DNA from: Palsa-744 sp963734815
GTDB taxonomy: Bacteria > Actinomycetota > Thermoleophilia > Solirubrobacterales > Solirubrobacteraceae
Direction of reading: 5' to 3'
Assembly: GCA_963734815.1 (NCBI GenBank)
Contig: CAVTIH010000002.1
Location: 1,798,001 to 1,862,000 of the forward strand
DNA length: 64,000 bases
Under the pieces are notes generated by a model. The model did not search any database, was not told the DNA's origin, and saw nothing but the letters and a program-made list of their open reading frames with translations. Every line of letters starts with the position of its first letter. Position 1 is the first letter of the stretch. Made by a program: the position numbers and the translations under genes. Positions 1 through 10,898 of this stretch are shown here, piece after piece.

Positions 1-840
1 CCGTTCCCCGAGCAGCTGCCACTGATCGGGGTGTTCAGCCAGCAGCCTCACCGCGTGCGCGAGCTGGCTCTGGGTCGTGTCCACGCCGCCGATCAGGATG
101 TTCAGCACGAGGTTCACGCACTCCACGTCCGACAGCCGCTCGCCCCGCTCTTCGGCGGCGATCAGCAGCGAGATCAGGTCCTCGCCGGGGCGCTCGCGGC
201 GGGCGCGCACCAACCCCCACGCGTACTCGTAAAACTCCGACACCGCCTGTTCGATCGCCGGTTTCTGCTCGGTCATCGAGATCGCGTCGAACTGGCGCTG
301 GATCCAGTTGGACCAGTGGTGCAGTCGCGGGGCGTCCTCCAAGGGCGCCCCCATCACGTGCGCGATTGCCTGCGAGGGGTAGGGCTTGGCGATGTCGCGC
401 ACGAACTCGCATTGCGCCATGCCATCCCCCGCGACGCTCATCTCATTCCAAATTGCCTCCAGCAGTTCCCGCATCACCGGGCGGTGGCGCTCGACCGCGC
501 GCGGGGACAGCGCCGGGTTGACGAGGCTGCGCAGGCGGGTGTGGTCGGGGCCGTTGATGTGCAGGATGTTGCGGCGCATCTCCTCATACAGCGGCCCCTC
601 GCGCACGTCGAAGATCTGCGCGATCGTCATCCCGGGGAAGATCGCCGCGCGCGTGCGCAGGAAGAACTCGACCGCCTCGCGGTCCAGCACCGCGTAGCCG
701 TACGGCCCCGTCGCCAGCCACCCGCCGACCGATCGACGATCGGCCAGCAGCTCGCGCATCCTCGCGTGGAAACGCTCCCCCCGCAGCGTCGGGTCGAGGT
801 AATCGAGGGTGGGCAGCTCCAGCTCATCCACGCGCGGCAT
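1..840 (-). CDS. Cytochrome P450, N-terminal ~280 residues (cut by window edge)
   Basis: The reading frame is open from ATG at 840 to the left window edge (280 codons), so the gene is 3'-partial. Visible are a helix C region with NGPDHTRLRSLVNPAL and, near residue 250, a helix I oxygen-activation motif GGVDTT within LNILIGGVDTTQSQL. ExxR and the Cys heme loop would lie beyond the edge. By family knowledge P450s are heme-thiolate monooxygenases; the substrate cannot be told from the sequence. The DPP/EHTRLR-like helix C is typical of soluble bacterial P450s. There is no redox partner gene nearby. It is not closely similar to the second P450 at 26658-28055. Confidence 0.9.
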   Translation of the reverse strand, partial: MPRVDELELPTLDYLDPTLRGERFHARMRELLADRRSVGGWLATGPYGYAVLDREAVEFFLRTRAAIFPGMTIAQIFDVREGPLYEEMRRNILHINGPDHTRLRSLVNPALSPRAVERHRPVMRELLEAIWNEMSVAGDGMAQCEFVRDIAKPYPSQAIAHVMGAPLEDAPRLHHWSNWIQRQFDAISMTEQKPAIEQAVSEFYEYAWGLVRARRERPGEDLISLLIAAEERGERLSDVECVNLVLNILIGGVDTTQSQLAHAVRLLAEHPDQWQLLGER

Positions 841-990
841 GCGGCGACGCTACCACGCGCGACACCGCGCGCGGCGCGTCATCCCTCGTCCCTGTTCCCT
901 CCTGCGCGGCGGTGGAGCCTCCTCCCGCGGAGGTGCATGCGCTCCCATCCGAGGGTTGCTTGCCCACCGCGTGCGCGTACGCGGCCCGCT

Positions 991-1272
991 CTATTTTTTG
1001 GGGTGTACGATCTGCTTCAAACCGGCTCCGGGACTGAACTTGGGTGCCTTCGAGGCCTTGATTTTGACTTTCTCCCCCGTGCGCGGGTTGACGCCCTGGC
1101 GTGCTGCCCTTTTCACCACGGAGAACTTGCCGAAGCCGGTGATGACGACCTCGTCGCCTTTCTTCAGCGTCTTGCCCACGGTGGTGACGAACGACTCGAG
1201 CGCGCGCGAGGCGTCAGCTTTGGAGAGACCGCTGTCAGAGGACAGCGCGTCGACGAGCTGCGTCTTGTTCAT
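991..1272 (-). CDS. hup: HU-family nucleoid DNA-binding protein
   Basis: A 93-residue protein, the normal HU length. It starts MNKTQLVDAL and has the GFGKF turn near residue 47 and the DNA-binding arm VNPRTGEKVKIKASKAPKF, all hallmark HU/IHF features. HU dimers bend and compact DNA without strong sequence specificity. The ATG at 1272 has an AAAGGA-like ribosome site 6-8 nt upstream on the minus strand. A second HU-type gene lies on the plus strand at 16675; the two differ in the arm and in their tails (IVHPKK here). Confidence 0.95.
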   Translation of the reverse strand: MNKTQLVDALSSDSGLSKADASRALESFVTTVGKTLKKGDEVVITGFGKFSVVKRAARQGVNPRTGEKVKIKASKAPKFSPGAGLKQIVHPKK

Positions 1273-1358
1273 GGATGTTTCCTTTCGAGTTGAGGAACAA
1301 GCAAGGCGCGCAGACTAGCGCTATCGGCGGAAAGACCGCTTGCCAGAAAGGAATCCGC

Positions 1359-2846
1359 TTACCGGGCGAGCTTCTTGCCGGGGTTCAACAGCCCCTTGGG
1401 GTCGAACACCCGCTTGATCTCTTCGTGCAGGCGCAGCGCCCCCTCCGGCCACTGTCGGGCCAGCTGGCCGCTCTTGCACAGACCCACGCCGTGCTCGCCG
1501 CTGATCGAGCCGCCGAGCTCGACGGCGAGCGCGAACAGCTCCTCGGTGGCTGCCGCGGCGGCCGCGAGATCGGCCTCGCTGCGCGGATCGACGAGCAGGT
1601 TGGCGTGCACGTTGCCGTCGGCCCCATGCCCCCACGCGCACGAGCGCAACCCGTGGCGCTCGGCGATCTCCGCGAAGCGCGCCAGTGCCTCGGCGAGGCG
1701 CTCGACGGGGACGACCACGTCCTCGCTCACCTTCCCGCCGCGCATCGCGCTCACCGCGCCCGGCACGCGGTCACGCCATTCCCACATCGCCGCGCGGTCG
1801 GGGCGGCGCAGCTGCAGGGCGCCCGAGCCGAGCACCGCCGCCAGCTCGGCGTACGCGGCGCGCGCCTCTTCGCGCGTGCCGTCCACCTCGGCGAGCAGCA
1901 TGAACTCGGCGTGCACCGGCAGCGCCATTCCGTTGCCCCCAGCCCACGCGCCGGCCGCCATCCGCAGCGCCTCGCCATCGAGGAAGTCGAGCGCCGCGGG
2001 GACGATCCCGGCGCCGAGCACCTCGAGGATCGCCGCGCACCCCCGGGCGCGAGTCGCATGGAAGGCGATCAGCGGCAGCGCCACCTCGGGTGCTGGCGCC
2101 AAGCGCAGGCGTACGGCGGTGACGATCCCCAGCGTCCCCTCGGAGCCGATCAGCAGGCTCTTGAGGTCATACCCGGCGACGTCCTTGCGGTAGCTGCCCC
2201 CGAGCGCGATGGTTTCGCCGGGCGCCACCACCGCCTCCAGGCCCGTCACCCAGTTGCCGGTCACGCCGTACTTGAAGGCGTGTGGACCGCCGGCGTTGGT
2301 TGCGACGTTGCCGCCGATCTGCGACTGCTCGGAGGCCCCCGGGTCGGGCGGGAAGCACAGCCCGTTCTCGCGCGCGATCCGCTGCACGTGGCGCGTGCTC
2401 ACGCCGGCCTCCGGCGTCATTCGCCACAGCGCCGGCTCCAGCTCGCGCATGGCGCGCATCCGCTCGAGCGCGCACACCACCCCGCCGCCGCCCAGCTTGT
2501 GGCCTCTCCCTTGCGAGCCCGACAGCGGCACGGCGCCGCCGGCCAGCCCGGTGCCGCCGCCGCGCGGGATCAGCGGCACATCGCGCTCGTAGCAGAGCGC
2601 CATCACCGCCGCAACCTCCTCGGTGCTGCCGGGGCGCACCACCAGATCGGCGCTGCCGCTCAGCCCGCGGCTGCGGGTGGCGTCGTGGTTGTACTGACTC
2701 CACTCGCCCCCCATCGCACCCATCGCACCCATCGCTCCCCGTTTTGCGCCGTTTGCGGGGTCGGGTGGCGCCAGCACGTGCTCGGGGCCAACCAGCCGCG
2801 CGAGCTCGGCCTGCAGCAGCGTGGTGTCGGTGAGGGTGCCCACCAT
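1359..2846 (-). CDS. FAD-linked oxidase (GlcD / D-2-hydroxyacid dehydrogenase family)
   Basis: 495 residues. The N-terminal PCMH-type FAD-binding domain contains PRGGGTGLAGGAVP and IGGNVATNAGGPHAFKYG. The C-terminal FAD-oxidase domain contains the metal/substrate-site sequence HGADGNVHANLL and the family-typical GSISGEHGVGLCK, ending in FDPKGLLNPGKK. By family knowledge such flavoproteins oxidise glycolate, D-lactate or similar 2-hydroxyacids and pass electrons to a membrane or FeS partner. No glcE/glcF-like partner is in the window, so it may act alone (D-lactate dehydrogenase-like). The exact substrate is not determinable. Three copies of a 22-bp repeat sit directly upstream (2933-3065). 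Confidence 0.88.
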   Translation of the reverse strand: MVGTLTDTTLLQAELARLVGPEHVLAPPDPANGAKRGAMGAMGAMGGEWSQYNHDATRSRGLSGSADLVVRPGSTEEVAAVMALCYERDVPLIPRGGGTGLAGGAVPLSGSQGRGHKLGGGGVVCALERMRAMRELEPALWRMTPEAGVSTRHVQRIARENGLCFPPDPGASEQSQIGGNVATNAGGPHAFKYGVTGNWVTGLEAVVAPGETIALGGSYRKDVAGYDLKSLLIGSEGTLGIVTAVRLRLAPAPEVALPLIAFHATRARGCAAILEVLGAGIVPAALDFLDGEALRMAAGAWAGGNGMALPVHAEFMLLAEVDGTREEARAAYAELAAVLGSGALQLRRPDRAAMWEWRDRVPGAVSAMRGGKVSEDVVVPVERLAEALARFAEIAERHGLRSCAWGHGADGNVHANLLVDPRSEADLAAAAAATEELFALAVELGGSISGEHGVGLCKSGQLARQWPEGALRLHEEIKRVFDPKGLLNPGKKLAR

Positions 2847-2932
2847 CTCAGCGTAGATACCCCGCGGGAAATGGGCCCGCCCGCCCGGGTGAAGTCGGCG
2901 GGAGCGGGGGGTTGTGTATCAACTTTTCAGCC

Positions 2933-3065
2933 CCCAACCCTTCATTTTGTAAAGTGAGCGTGGGGTCGGATGTCTTGGTTTTGGGTCCCAACCCTTCATT
3001 TTGTAAAGCGGGGGGTGTGGGGTTGGATGTTTTGTTTTTGCCCCCCAACCCTTCATTTTGTAAAG
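2933..3065. repeat. Three near-tandem copies of a 22-bp motif upstream of the FAD oxidase
   Basis: The motif CCCAACCCTTCATTTTGTAA(AG) occurs at 2933-2954, 2987-3008 and 3044-3065 with identical sequence. The intervening 32 and 35 nt also resemble each other (TGGGGTCGGATGT / TGGGGTTGGATGT), so the repeat period is about 54-57 bp. It lies between two minus-strand genes, downstream of the epimerase-like gene and upstream of the FAD oxidase. A shortened version, AACCCTTCATTTT, recurs at about 23126-23138 upstream of nrdJ in the same orientation relative to that minus-strand gene. A binding site or small interspersed repeat is possible; the function is unknown. Confidence 0.8.
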
Positions 3066-3105
3066 TGTTCTGGGGCTTTTTTAAAGACATCTCCACCCCT
3101 CCCCA

Positions 3106-4173
3106 TCAGCCGTTCGCAACCACGAGTGGCGACGTGGCCGGCAGCGGGGGCGCGGTTGGGGAATCGGCGGTTCCCAGCAGCCGCTCCAGCTGGCGGCGCA
3201 TCAGGCGGTAGCCGCTGAACGGATCGACCGCGGGGTGGCCCAGCGCGAAGCTGGTCTTGCGGTCGCACAGCGCGGTGTTCGCCGGCGCCGGCGTGGTGGG
3301 CCCGTCGCGCACCAGTTCCATCTCGCAGCCAAACGCGCGTGCGAGCAGCCGCATCTGCGCGAGGCGGCCGATGGTGGTGGGTCCCGCGGTGTGAAACACG
3401 CCCTCGCACTCCTGCGCGATCAGCTCGCACAGGCGCTGGGCGTAATCCCACGCGTAGGTTGGCGAGCGGCGCACCCCCGCCGGCGCGAGCAGCAGCCGCC
3501 CGGCGCGCAGTGTGAGCGCCCAGCGCAGCGGCTCGCCGGAGCGCTCCCACACGTGCCGCGCGCGCTCCCCGTCTTGCACCGGCGAAGCGGAGTGGGGCGG
3601 GGGTGTGTGGACCTCGGGTGAAGCGGAGTGGGGCGGGGAGGTGTGGACCTCGGCTGCCGCGGGGATCGCGAGGTTGACGCCGTACGCGTCCGCGGGGCGG
3701 GTGATCAGCCAGCCGCCGGCGAAATCCCGCACGAGCCGCTCACGGGCGATCAGCGAGCGCCCGAGCGCGGTGGTGGGCTCGGTGGGGTCGTCCTCCTCCC
3801 AGCACTCACCCGAAGGCCGCGCTCCGCTGAAGACGTGCTCGCAGGAGACCAGCGCGTAGCGGGCCCGCACCGCGTGTGCGGCGGCGAGCGTGTTCTCGGT
3901 GCCGAGCACGTCGGCCTCGAGGAGCCGCGACCCGCGCTCCAGGCGCCCTTCGCCGCTCGGCGCGCCGGCGTGCACCACCACGTCCGGTTCGAGCTCTTCG
4001 GCGAGCGTCACGCAGGCGTGGCGGTCGCTCACGTCCAGCTGGGCGGTGCGCGCCCCGAGCAGGCTCACCGGCGTCTCGCGCCAGGTGCCGAGGACGCTCC
4101 AGCTCTGCTGCGCCGCCACCGCGGCGACGTTCGAGCCGATCAGCCCGCTCACGCCGGTCACCAGCAGGCGCAT
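3106..4173 (-). CDS. NAD(P)-binding epimerase / RmlD-like protein with altered active site
   Basis: About 355 residues from the internal ATG at 4173; an upstream in-frame ATG at 4221 would add 16 residues that break the usual Rossmann N-terminus. The start MRLLVTGVSGLIGSNV gives the TGxxGxxG nucleotide-binding motif, and LDVSDRHA is a typical second strand. It resembles dTDP-4-dehydrorhamnose reductase/extended SDR proteins. The region where YxxxK is expected reads TALGRSLIARERLV, with neither Tyr nor Lys, so catalysis by the usual mechanism is doubtful. An in-frame 36-bp duplication (3584-3655) produces two copies of a 12-residue EVHT(S/P)PPHSASP segment. Its role is unknown. Confidence 0.75.
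   Translation of the reverse strand: MRLLVTGVSGLIGSNVAAVAAQQSWSVLGTWRETPVSLLGARTAQLDVSDRHACVTLAEELEPDVVVHAGAPSGEGRLERGSRLLEADVLGTENTLAAAHAVRARYALVSCEHVFSGARPSGECWEEDDPTEPTTALGRSLIARERLVRDFAGGWLITRPADAYGVNLAIPAAAEVHTSPPHSASPEVHTPPPHSASPVQDGERARHVWERSGEPLRWALTLRAGRLLLAPAGVRRSPTYAWDYAQRLCELIAQECEGVFHTAGPTTIGRLAQMRLLARAFGCEMELVRDGPTTPAPANTALCDRKTSFALGHPAVDPFSGYRLMRRQLERLLGTADSPTAPPLPATSPLVVANG
3584..3655. repeat. 36-bp in-frame tandem duplication inside the epimerase-like gene
   Basis: Two copies with a period of exactly 36 bp (3584 and 3620) share GAAGCGGAGTGGGGCGGG and GTGTGGACCTCGG. Each codes for 12 residues, Pro/His/Ser-rich, on the minus strand. They sit in what should be a loop after the Rossmann core. 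Confidence 0.85.
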
Positions 4174-4332
4174 CGTGGCCCTCCCGCGCAGACGCCTTGC
4201 TCCGGTCCCGGGCAGGCGCATCGCGGCCCCCCGTCAAACTGTCTGCCCCGCTCCTCTCCCTGCAAACCCCCGCGGCGCTGCATTCCCCTGCCGCGCATCG
4301 CCCTTTGCATTATACATCTATGTACGTTTCTA

Positions 4333-5418
4333 TCAAGGCAGGAAGGCGTCGCTGCCGTAGCGCGCGAACGGGAGCGGCGCGGAGCTCAGGCCGTTGGCGA
4401 GCATCCAGCGCGACAGCTCGGCGATGTGCGCCGGCTGGATCGTGCCGACCGGTACGCCGCCGGCATCGAACAGCGGCAGGTAGGCGCGCAGCGAGGCGGA
4501 GGTGAGCGCACGGGGCAGCGCAGGGTTGGCGCGCAGCAGCTCACCGAGCGAGCGCGACGGGTCGCGCAGCGTATCCGCGTAGCCGCGCACTGTGGCGGCG
4601 ACGAAGTCCCGCACCAGCGCTGGGTCGGAGCGCGCGAGCGCGCGGTTGGTGAACGCCACCAGCCCGGGGTAGGGGGGGCCGCCGTTGCGGTCCAGCCAAA
4701 AGGATGTAATTGGATGCCCGCCCGACCCGCTTCCCACTTCGAGGCCGACGCCGTCGTCGGGGATGAAACCGGTGAATGCCGCCACGCGCCCGGCGAGCAG
4801 CGCCTGCGCGCCGTTGAAGCCGACGGTCACCACGTGCACCTTCGCCGGGTCCCCCCCGGCGTGGCGTACCTCGGTGTCGAGCACCGCCAGATCGGAGGGC
4901 ACCCCGGTGATCCCCACCGCGCGGCCCTGCAGCTGTGCGGGCGAGCGCAGGTGCTCGGAGGCCAGCGCGATCAGCCCGCCGACGGGGCGCTGCACGAGCG
5001 CCATCACCGCCTCGTCGTCGCCGCCGTGGTCGATCTCGCTCGCCACGTCGCTGCCGTCGGCCAGCCCGAACTGCGCGCGCCCGGCGCCGACGAGGCTGAG
5101 GGGTTCGACGGTCGCGCTGGGGGCCACCACCTGCAGGTCGATGTTCTCGCGCCGGTAGTACCCCGCCGCCAGCGCGCGGTAGATGCCCGCGTGCACCGCG
5201 TTGGGGGTGAAGTCGAGGATCAACGTCGCCTGCGTCGGATGGGGAAGGGGATGGGGGAGGGGGGCTCGCGCGGCGGCCCCGGCCGCAAGGCTGGCGCCGG
5301 CGACGGTGGCGCTCGTGGTGCCGCCAGGGCCGCTCGTGGTGCCCTTGGAGCCGCAGCCGCCCAACACGAGCGCAGTCGCCGCGATCAGCGCCGCCAGGTG
5401 TCGGTATCTTGCAGGCAT
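4333..5418 (-). CDS. ABC-transporter substrate-binding lipoprotein, NMT1/THI5-SsuA type
   Basis: 361 residues from the ATG at 5418. The N-terminus MPARYRHLAALIAATALVLGGCGS is a lipoprotein signal peptide with an LGGC lipobox. The mature part begins with LILDFTPNAVHAGIYRALAAGYY and IDLQVVAPSA, the pattern of periplasmic/surface binding proteins for thiamine precursors, sulfonates or similar solutes. No permease or ATPase gene is adjacent, so the ligand and transporter partners remain unknown. Longer in-frame starts (5433, 5490) exist but would place extra residues before the signal peptide. The start is only 2 nt from a possible GTG start of the divergent mutase gene. Confidence 0.82.
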   Translation of the reverse strand: MPARYRHLAALIAATALVLGGCGSKGTTSGPGGTTSATVAGASLAAGAAARAPLPHPLPHPTQATLILDFTPNAVHAGIYRALAAGYYRRENIDLQVVAPSATVEPLSLVGAGRAQFGLADGSDVASEIDHGGDDEAVMALVQRPVGGLIALASEHLRSPAQLQGRAVGITGVPSDLAVLDTEVRHAGGDPAKVHVVTVGFNGAQALLAGRVAAFTGFIPDDGVGLEVGSGSGGHPITSFWLDRNGGPPYPGLVAFTNRALARSDPALVRDFVAATVRGYADTLRDPSRSLGELLRANPALPRALTSASLRAYLPLFDAGGVPVGTIQPAHIAELSRWMLANGLSSAPLPFARYGSDAFLP

Positions 5419-5452
5419 CGTGAAAGGCGCCATCTCCCCACCGCAGGCGGAC

Positions 5453-7060
<1,608 letters not shown>

Positions 7061-7124
7061 TTCCAACATGCTCTTAACTTGATCTTTGCCCCCGCTTAGG
7101 GTGCCGTGAAATAGGTTGAGGGGG

Positions 7125-9041
7125 ATGTCCGAGCGACGGATCGACAGGCGCACGTTTCTGAAGGGTGGGGTGGTGGCCGGCGGGGCGCTGCTCGGCGGCA
7201 CGGCGATGGCGGCGGTCGCCAAAGAGGTCGCGGAGCCGGCGGCTACGACACCGACCGCGCCCGACCGCCACCGACGACCGTCGCAGCAGCAGCCCACGAC
7301 CTCGGTGCCCGAGCAGGCGCTTGGCTCGCCGCCGCCGCCAGCCCGCAGGGGGCCGGTGCGCTCCGCGCAGCCAAACATCCTCGTGGTCGTCGTCGATCAG
7401 CTGCGCACGCCGCAGTGGTTCACCGCCTCGTCGGCGCTCGCGCGGATGCTGCCGAACATCTCCCGCCTGCGCCGCGAAGGGGTCTCCTTCGAGCACCACT
7501 ACACCGCCTCCAACGACTGCACGCCGGCGCGCTCGACGCTGCTGACCGGCCTCTACACCCACCAGACCGGGTGCATGATCACGGGCGGCTCGACGCTCGA
7601 CCCCGGCTTCCCGACGTGGGGGACGATGCTGCGCGAACAGGGGTATGAGACCTGGTGGTATGGCAAGTGGCACCTCACGCACAAAGACAACAAGTGGACG
7701 GTGCTGGCAAATGCGGGGGCGCTCGAGCCATACGGCTTCGCTGGTGGCACCTATCCCTCGCCCGACGGGGGGCCCGGCCAGGGCTGGCGCGTGGACCCGC
7801 TGATCGCCAGCCAGTTCGAACAGTGGTTTTCCGAAAACGGCGACTCCGCGCAGCCGTGGTGCACGACCGTGTCGTTCGTCAACCCGCACGACATCGCGTG
7901 GTGGCACAAGTGGACCGAACAGGTCCCCTCCGAGCGCACCGCACCGGCGCTGGTGCGGGGGCTGCCCCCCAACTACGAGACGCCGGAGATGCTGGAAGCT
8001 CAGCACAAGCCGCTGCTGCAGCTCTCGCTGCAGCAGACCGCGGCGAGATCGTTCGGGCCGGTGCCGTTCACCGGCCCGCGGGCGCTCAGGAAATGGGAGC
8101 AGTTCATGGACCTGTACGTGAAGCTGCAGCGCAACGTGGACGAACACATCGGCCAGGTGCTGCGCACGCTGGAAAGCAACCCGCGCGTGGCGGCCAACAC
8201 CGTCGTGCTGTTCACCTCCGACCACGGCGAGTACGGCGCCTCGCACGGCCTGCGGGGCAAGGGCGGGGGAGCCTACGAGGAGGCGATCCGGGTGCCGCTG
8301 ATCGTCAAGGACCCGCGCGGCGCGCTCACCTCGGCGATCCGCCGCCCGCGGATGCAGTTGACCTCGAGCGTGGACGTGGCGCCGCTGCTGCTGCGGATCG
8401 CCAGCGGCTCGGACGCATGGCGCACCGAACCGCGCTACGCGCACATCGCCGACCGGGCAGACCTCGCGGCGATCCTCGCCCACCCCCGGGCCGGCGGGCG
8501 CCCGTACGTGCTGCACGCGACCGACGAGATCGTGACGGAGTTCGCGACCGAACTGTATGCCGCCGACGCGCCGCTGCACGTGGTTGCGATGCGCACGGCC
8601 AACGCGAAGTTCGCGACCTACTCCAACTGGAGCGCAGACGGGATCGAGCCCGAAGCCGAAGGCCAGGAGCGCGAGCTCTACGACTACCGCACGCGCTCCG
8701 GACGCCTGGAGCTTGACAACGGCGCCGGCACCAGCCGCCTGGAAGGGCAGCTGATTAGGCTGTACGAACGCGCATTGCGCGATGAGCTGCGCGGCCCGCT
8801 GCCCGGCCAGCTGGCCGACGTGCACGGGCTGGGCCTGGAGAACTACTTCCTCACGGCCAAGAAAGCCGCGCGCGGGGCTGCCAGCGCGCGGCTGCGACGC
8901 GAGGAAGGCGAACACGGGCCGCTGAGCCCGTTCGGCGAATCGGGGAGCGCCCCGCAGAGCGGGCGCCCCGCGGTCGGCGAAGTGCCCGAATCAGGGGACG
9001 GGCTGCGCGGCCGACGTCCCCAGTACCTGCCCCGTCGCTGA
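7125..9041 (+). CDS. Tat-exported sulfatase (formylglycine-dependent)
   Basis: About 638 residues from ATG 7125; a TTG at 7116 would add three. The N-terminus RRIDRRTFLKGGVVAGGALL is a twin-arginine signal. PNILVVVVDQLR is the first metal-binding stretch. CTPARSTLLTG carries the C-x-P-x-R motif whose Cys is converted to formylglycine. FTSDHGEYGASHG is the second metal-binding region. The fold and length fit arylsulfatase/alkaline-phosphatase superfamily members, which hydrolyse sulfate esters outside the membrane. The last 51 nt overlap the convergent ASST gene. Neighbouring two ASST-like proteins suggests a sulfate-ester theme, but the substrate is unknown. Confidence 0.9.
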   Translation: MSERRIDRRTFLKGGVVAGGALLGGTAMAAVAKEVAEPAATTPTAPDRHRRPSQQQPTTSVPEQALGSPPPPARRGPVRSAQPNILVVVVDQLRTPQWFTASSALARMLPNISRLRREGVSFEHHYTASNDCTPARSTLLTGLYTHQTGCMITGGSTLDPGFPTWGTMLREQGYETWWYGKWHLTHKDNKWTVLANAGALEPYGFAGGTYPSPDGGPGQGWRVDPLIASQFEQWFSENGDSAQPWCTTVSFVNPHDIAWWHKWTEQVPSERTAPALVRGLPPNYETPEMLEAQHKPLLQLSLQQTAARSFGPVPFTGPRALRKWEQFMDLYVKLQRNVDEHIGQVLRTLESNPRVAANTVVLFTSDHGEYGASHGLRGKGGGAYEEAIRVPLIVKDPRGALTSAIRRPRMQLTSSVDVAPLLLRIASGSDAWRTEPRYAHIADRADLAAILAHPRAGGRPYVLHATDEIVTEFATELYAADAPLHVVAMRTANAKFATYSNWSADGIEPEAEGQERELYDYRTRSGRLELDNGAGTSRLEGQLIRLYERALRDELRGPLPGQLADVHGLGLENYFLTAKKAARGAASARLRREEGEHGPLSPFGESGSAPQSGRPAVGEVPESGDGLRGRRPQYLPRR

Positions 9042-10898
9042 GAGCGCCCGCGCCGCGACCTCGCTACCGGCGGCGGCGCTCACCGGGATCGCCGTCTGAA
9101 AGCCGTCGCGCGGCACGGTGGTGAGCGGCACGAGGCTTTCCGCTGAGGATGGGGACCCGCCCCCCCCGGCGGGCTCCTGAACAACCTGCCAGGAGGCGAC
9201 GTCGGTGGCGCCGTTCCAGCTCGCCTCGACCGTCGCGCCGCTCGCCGCGGCCTGCACGGCGATTGCCGGCGCGGTGCTCGGCTGGCCGCTCCACGGAAAC
9301 AGGTAGGTGCGGAAATCCTGCACGTTCTTGCCGAGCGTGCCGTCCAGCAGCACGTGGCCGGAGGAGTTGAACTCGGTGAAGTTCGCCAGCCCCCCGTAGC
9401 CGAGCAGCCAGTCCCCGCCGGGCAGGCTCAGCGTGTCGCCCTGGCTGGAGGCCAGCAGCGTTTTGCTCGGGTTGACGAAGCGCTTGACGAGCGTGACGGT
9501 GTGATTGGAGAAGTCGGGGCGCAGCAGCAGGCCGCTCGATTCCCGTTCCTTGGGCGGGTCGGAGGCGTTGTTGAACAGCGAGACCAGCCCCCCCGGCTGG
9601 AATTCGGCGTCGTGCTGCCAGTAGAAGCGCACGCCGCGGCTCAGCTTGAAGCTCGAGTGCCCGCCGTCGCCCAGCAGCCAGTTGTAGCCGCCGGTGTGCA
9701 CGTTCACGTCATACAACGTCCACGTGTTGCGCGCGGAGAGCATCACATTGCCCGGTTCACCGGAGCCCGTCCCTCCCGGATTGGAGCCCGTCCCCCCCGG
9801 GGAGATCGAGTTGATGTGAACGTAGTCCCACGGGTATTCCCCGGAGGAGACGTGGTTGAGCGAGTCCCCCAGCGGGATGTGCCCGAGGGCGTGCCACTCC
9901 CACATCACCAGGCCGGTCTTGATGTCGACCTCCTCGATGATCGAGTCGAGCAGGATCCCGTGTGCGGAGCCGTGCACCGAGGAGAGGTTGATATGGATCG
10001 GGTCGAAGGCGTCGATCCAGGCGGTGCCCTGCGGGGTGAGCAGGATCTCGTGCAGGTCGGCGCGGTAGCCGTTGCCGGCGCGGACGGTGGCGATCTGCTG
10101 GTAGGAGCTGTTGTAGATCACGTCTTCGCCCTCGCCAAACCCCACCTTGATGATGCGGCCCTGCCACCAGGTGAGCGCCGGTTTGCCTTCGTAGCTCTGC
10201 ACCTGGAAGTTGGTGGCGGAGTCCCCGCGCGGCAGCGGGTGAAACCACACCAGCGCGCCGTTCTGTTCGGCGATCATCGGCCCGGGCGCCCCGAGACCCT
10301 GGTAGGGGGCCAAGAAGAGGTCGCCGCCGGCCGCGCCGGCCCGCGCCGGCGTCGTGAGCGTGACGGTCGAGGGGGTCAGTGCGGGCGCCGAGAGGTAGTG
10401 CTGCACGGCGTGCGGGTCGCCCGGGTTGGGCGGAAACTGCACCTGGCTGACGCTCGCCTGGTGGGCGATCGTGAAGGTGGTGGTCAGCGGCTGATTGGGA
10501 GCCCCCCCACCCGTGCCCGCGAGCGCATGCACGGTGACGCGCTCGCCCGCGACGAACGGCTTGGCGGGGATGAAGCTCTCGCCGGTGCCGGTGGAGTACG
10601 CCTGCAGACGCCCCGGATGCGTCCCGCTGCGCGAGCCGACGACGCTTACGCTCCCAACCGTCGTGCCCGCACTGCCGAGGAAGCTGATCTGCGTGGCGGG
10701 CGAGGCGTCGGGGGTCCCGGGCAGCGGCGAGACGGTGACGGGGTTGGCGGCCGCCGCGGCGATCGATGCCTCATCGCCGAGCGCGATCGAGGCGGAGGGG
10801 GCGCTGGCGCCGCAGGAGCTGAGCGCCATGGCGAGCAGCGCCGCGGCCAGCAGGGCTCCAAGGATCCTCAACGCCTGGCTCCTGTCGTGCCAGCCCAC
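8991..10898 (-). CDS. Arylsulfotransferase (ASST) family lipoprotein
   Basis: 635 residues. The N-terminus contains a hydrophobic segment ending ALLAMALSSCGAS (lipobox-like Cys). The body has LVWFHPLP, PALTWWQGR, GNGYRADLHEILLTPQGTAW, EVDIKTGLVMWEW and DYVHINSISPGG, followed by ISARNTW-type and FWQHDAEFQPGG segments, the pattern of six-bladed propeller ASST proteins (Arylsulfotran_2 type, from memory). These transfer sulfate between phenolic compounds. Many actinobacterial members are untested, so the activity is inferred. It is divergent from a clear paralogue at 11140 and convergent with the sulfatase. Confidence 0.85.
   Translation of the reverse strand: MGWHDRSQALRILGALLAAALLAMALSSCGASAPSASIALGDEASIAAAAANPVTVSPLPGTPDASPATQISFLGSAGTTVGSVSVVGSRSGTHPGRLQAYSTGTGESFIPAKPFVAGERVTVHALAGTGGGAPNQPLTTTFTIAHQASVSQVQFPPNPGDPHAVQHYLSAPALTPSTVTLTTPARAGAAGGDLFLAPYQGLGAPGPMIAEQNGALVWFHPLPRGDSATNFQVQSYEGKPALTWWQGRIIKVGFGEGEDVIYNSSYQQIATVRAGNGYRADLHEILLTPQGTAWIDAFDPIHINLSSVHGSAHGILLDSIIEEVDIKTGLVMWEWHALGHIPLGDSLNHVSSGEYPWDYVHINSISPGGTGSNPGGTGSGEPGNVMLSARNTWTLYDVNVHTGGYNWLLGDGGHSSFKLSRGVRFYWQHDAEFQPGGLVSLFNNASDPPKERESSGLLLRPDFSNHTVTLVKRFVNPSKTLLASSQGDTLSLPGGDWLLGYGGLANFTEFNSSGHVLLDGTLGKNVQDFRTYLFPWSGQPSTAPAIAVQAAASGATVEASWNGATDVASWQVVQEPAGGGGSPSSAESLVPLTTVPRDGFQTAIPVSAAAGSEVAARALSATGQVLGTSAAQPVP

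Noticed and set aside
2933..3065. CRISPR-like array from three 22-bp repeats with ~33-nt spacers
   Set aside because: The 'spacers' resemble each other, there are only three repeats, and no cas gene is present; a tandem repeat is the better description.
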